The notes below the pieces were generated by a model. It did not search any database. It was not told the DNA's origin and worked only from the letters and a program-made list of their open reading frames with translations. A stretch of 64,000 nt of DNA from the NCBI GenBank assembly GCA_041397725.1, contig JAWKVZ010000004.1, forward strand, positions 124,001 through 188,000, given 5' to 3'. Below, piece after piece: positions 62,525-64,000 of this stretch. Every line of letters begins with the position of its first letter. Position 1 is the stretch's first letter. This DNA is from JAGRKR01 sp041397725. GTDB taxonomy: Bacteria > Pseudomonadota > Alphaproteobacteria > Rhizobiales > Hyphomicrobiaceae. Position numbers and translations under genes: made by a program.

Positions 62525-64000
62525 ATGCGCAAGGCACTCGCGGTTGCTCTCGGCGCCCTGCTTGCAGGGATAGGGCACAGTCCGCAGGCATCGGCACAGT
62601 CGGACTGGCCGTTCTTCGGCGACGATCCCCCCGCGCCTCGCGCACGCCCGTCGCGGCCGCCTCCGCCGGTGGACAGTGAGCGCCCCTGGGCTCAACCACA
62701 GCAACCGGGCTGGCAACCGCCCTCGGCACGACCGACGGCGCCCGAGGCGACGCCGCTTCCTCCTCCGAGCGAGCGCCAGCGTGGCGTCGACCGTGGGGAA
62801 TTGCCGCCTGTCATGGGCACCGACGGCAAGGGCCTGCCGTTCGAGCTTTGGCGCGGGCTCAGCCAGGCCGACGCCGACGCCGCACTGTCACGCCTGTCGC
62901 TGCCACCCCGCTCGCCCGCAATCGCAGGGTTGCTCAAGCGCCTGCTGTCCTCCAATGCCGCGCCCCCCGTCGGCGGCTCGCCCGAGCAATTCCTGTCGCT
63001 GCGTATCGAAGCCCTCTATCGCTCGGGTCTCGTTCGCGAGGCCGCCGATCTCATCACCACGAACGCCGGCACCAAGGGCGCTATCATCACGATCCAATCA
63101 GCCCGCATTGCCGTCTCGCTCGGCGACAAGGCGCGCGGCTGCGGCCTGATCAAGGGCGCCGAGCTTGCCCGCGCCGACCTGCCGCGCCTGGTCAAGGAGC
63201 AAGGCATCCTGACCGCCGCCTTCTGCGCCGCTGCCTCCGAGGACACGGCCGCCGCGGGCCTCGCCGCCGAGCTCATCCGCGACGCGCGCATCGATGCTCC
63301 CGTGGCATTGACCGTGCTCGACGCGATGGCGGCGGGCCAGCCGCCGCGCCTGGCGCGCGCCAAGCGCGTCAGTCTGCTGGAATACCGCTTTGTGGAGCTG
63401 GCCGGCGGCATCGATCCCCTGAAGATCGTCGCCGCGGCAACGCCCGACCTCCTGTCCTTCCTGGCGACGGGTCCGGTCGCCGACGTGCGGGTGCGCCTCG
63501 TGGCGTCGGAGGCCGCGGCCCGGCTCAACATCATTCCACCGCAAGAGCTCGGGCGCTCCTACGAGGCGCAGGGCTTCTCGGCGGCCGATCTCGCCGATCC
63601 CCTGCAGGCGCGGCTCGATCCGTCGCTCAAGCGTGCGCTGCTCTTCAAGTCCGCGCGCCTCGAGCGCCGGCCAGAGCGCAAGGTCCGGCTGATGCGCGCG
63701 TTGCTCGACGACGCCCGCCAGGCTGGCCTGCTCGGGCCGGTGGCCCTCATCCTGGCGCCGCGCGTGGCCGAAGTGTCGGCCTCCGGCGCCCTTCTCGGTC
63801 ACGAGGAGCTGGCGGTCGAGATCCTGCTCGCCGCCGGCAAGCCGGCCGAGGCCCGCCGCATGGTCATCCTCGCCGCCAGAAGCGCGCCGCAGGGCCGCGC
63901 CGCCCTGCATTGGCTGGCGCTCGCCGACATCGCCGACGCATCGCCCGCCGCGCCGCGCGGCGAGGGGCTGCCCGAGCTGCAGCAACTGGCGGTGGCTGGC
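62525..64000 (+). CDS. secreted or periplasmic helical-repeat protein, function unknown (partial)
   Basis: The reading frame stays open from the ATG at 62525 to the right edge (492 codons). It has a signal peptide (residues 1 to about 25, ALAVALGALLAGIGHSPQASA), a proline-rich segment (about 30-95) and then a long alpha-helical region rich in Ala, Arg and Leu, including LSLRIEALYRSGLVREAADLI and LLAAGKPAEARRMVILAAR, which look like TPR-type helical pairs. GGAAGG precedes the start. A conserved but uncharacterised family seen near aroK in Hyphomicrobiales is likely. Confidence 0.75.
   Translation, partial: MRKALAVALGALLAGIGHSPQASAQSDWPFFGDDPPAPRARPSRPPPPVDSERPWAQPQQPGWQPPSARPTAPEATPLPPPSERQRGVDRGELPPVMGTDGKGLPFELWRGLSQADADAALSRLSLPPRSPAIAGLLKRLLSSNAAPPVGGSPEQFLSLRIEALYRSGLVREAADLITTNAGTKGAIITIQSARIAVSLGDKARGCGLIKGAELARADLPRLVKEQGILTAAFCAAASEDTAAAGLAAELIRDARIDAPVALTVLDAMAAGQPPRLARAKRVSLLEYRFVELAGGIDPLKIVAAATPDLLSFLATGPVADVRVRLVASEAAARLNIIPPQELGRSYEAQGFSAADLADPLQARLDPSLKRALLFKSARLERRPERKVRLMRALLDDARQAGLLGPVALILAPRVAEVSASGALLGHEELAVEILLAAGKPAEARRMVILAARSAPQGRAALHWLALADIADASPAAPRGEGLPELQQLAVAG

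Overview
The window is about 64 kb of high-GC DNA (roughly two-thirds G+C by eye) from an alphaproteobacterium, most likely a member of the Hyphomicrobiales (Rhizobiales). This rests on gene content and order: rpsT close to dnaA, the dnaA-dnaN-recF-gyrB run, rsmB-heparinase-purH, aroK-aroB-CorC, a CtrA-type box with GANTC sites near dnaA, and three genes of the ethylmalonyl-CoA pathway. No transposase, integrase, CRISPR array, rRNA or convincing tRNA was seen. Genus-level placement is not possible from this sequence alone.

Layout. (1) 1-3.96 kb: the end of a CO/xanthine dehydrogenase-type iron-sulfur subunit, then ethylmalonyl-CoA mutase (ecm) and crotonyl-CoA carboxylase/reductase (ccr) transcribed divergently. 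A third enzyme of the pathway, a methylsuccinyl-CoA dehydrogenase-like protein (mcd), lies at 25.7-27.4 kb. Together they point to acetyl-CoA assimilation by the ethylmalonyl-CoA route. (2) 4.1-18.7 kb: a tightly packed one-direction surface-glycan cluster with three glycosyltransferases, three methyltransferases, a flippase, a hexapeptide acetyltransferase and three separate asparagine-synthetase-like amidotransferases. (3) 18.9-22.9 kb: a TauD-type dioxygenase, converging through a shared hairpin on a TAXI-type TRAP transporter. (4) 23.3-25.6 kb: a large proline-rich protein with two helix-hairpin-type domains. (5) 27.5-33.7 kb: rsmB, a heparinase II/III-like protein, purH, and two small proteins.

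(6) 33.7-42.4 kb, minus strand: replication genes rpsT, a rhodanese protein, dnaA, dnaN, recF, gyrB and a DUF3225 protein. The 630-bp gap between rpsT and the rhodanese gene carries a terminator, a full CtrA box and three GANTC sites. (7) 42.6-46.6 kb: a four-gene module resembling sxtJ, an SGNH hydrolase, sxtK (DUF5989, only 50 codons) and the carbamoyltransferase sxtI. It probably carbamoylates a so far unknown product. (8) 46.6-53.2 kb: an EamA transporter, a PAS-GGDEF-EAL protein, a double-length dCTP deaminase, an HU protein and an aminotransferase. (9) 53.3-55.8 kb: an exported amidohydrolase, a YtkA-like protein and a diheme peroxidase. (10) 55.8-64 kb: a GNAT acetyltransferase, a geranylgeranyl-reductase-like flavoprotein, a MetX-like alpha/beta hydrolase, a CorC-type protein, aroB, aroK, a 48-residue membrane peptide and a secreted protein that runs off the right edge.

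The most unusual items are the sxtIJK-like module next to the replication genes, the glycan cluster with three amidotransferases, the cell-cycle-type regulatory sites upstream of rhodanese-dnaA, and an 18-bp palindromic motif shared by two intergenic regions.
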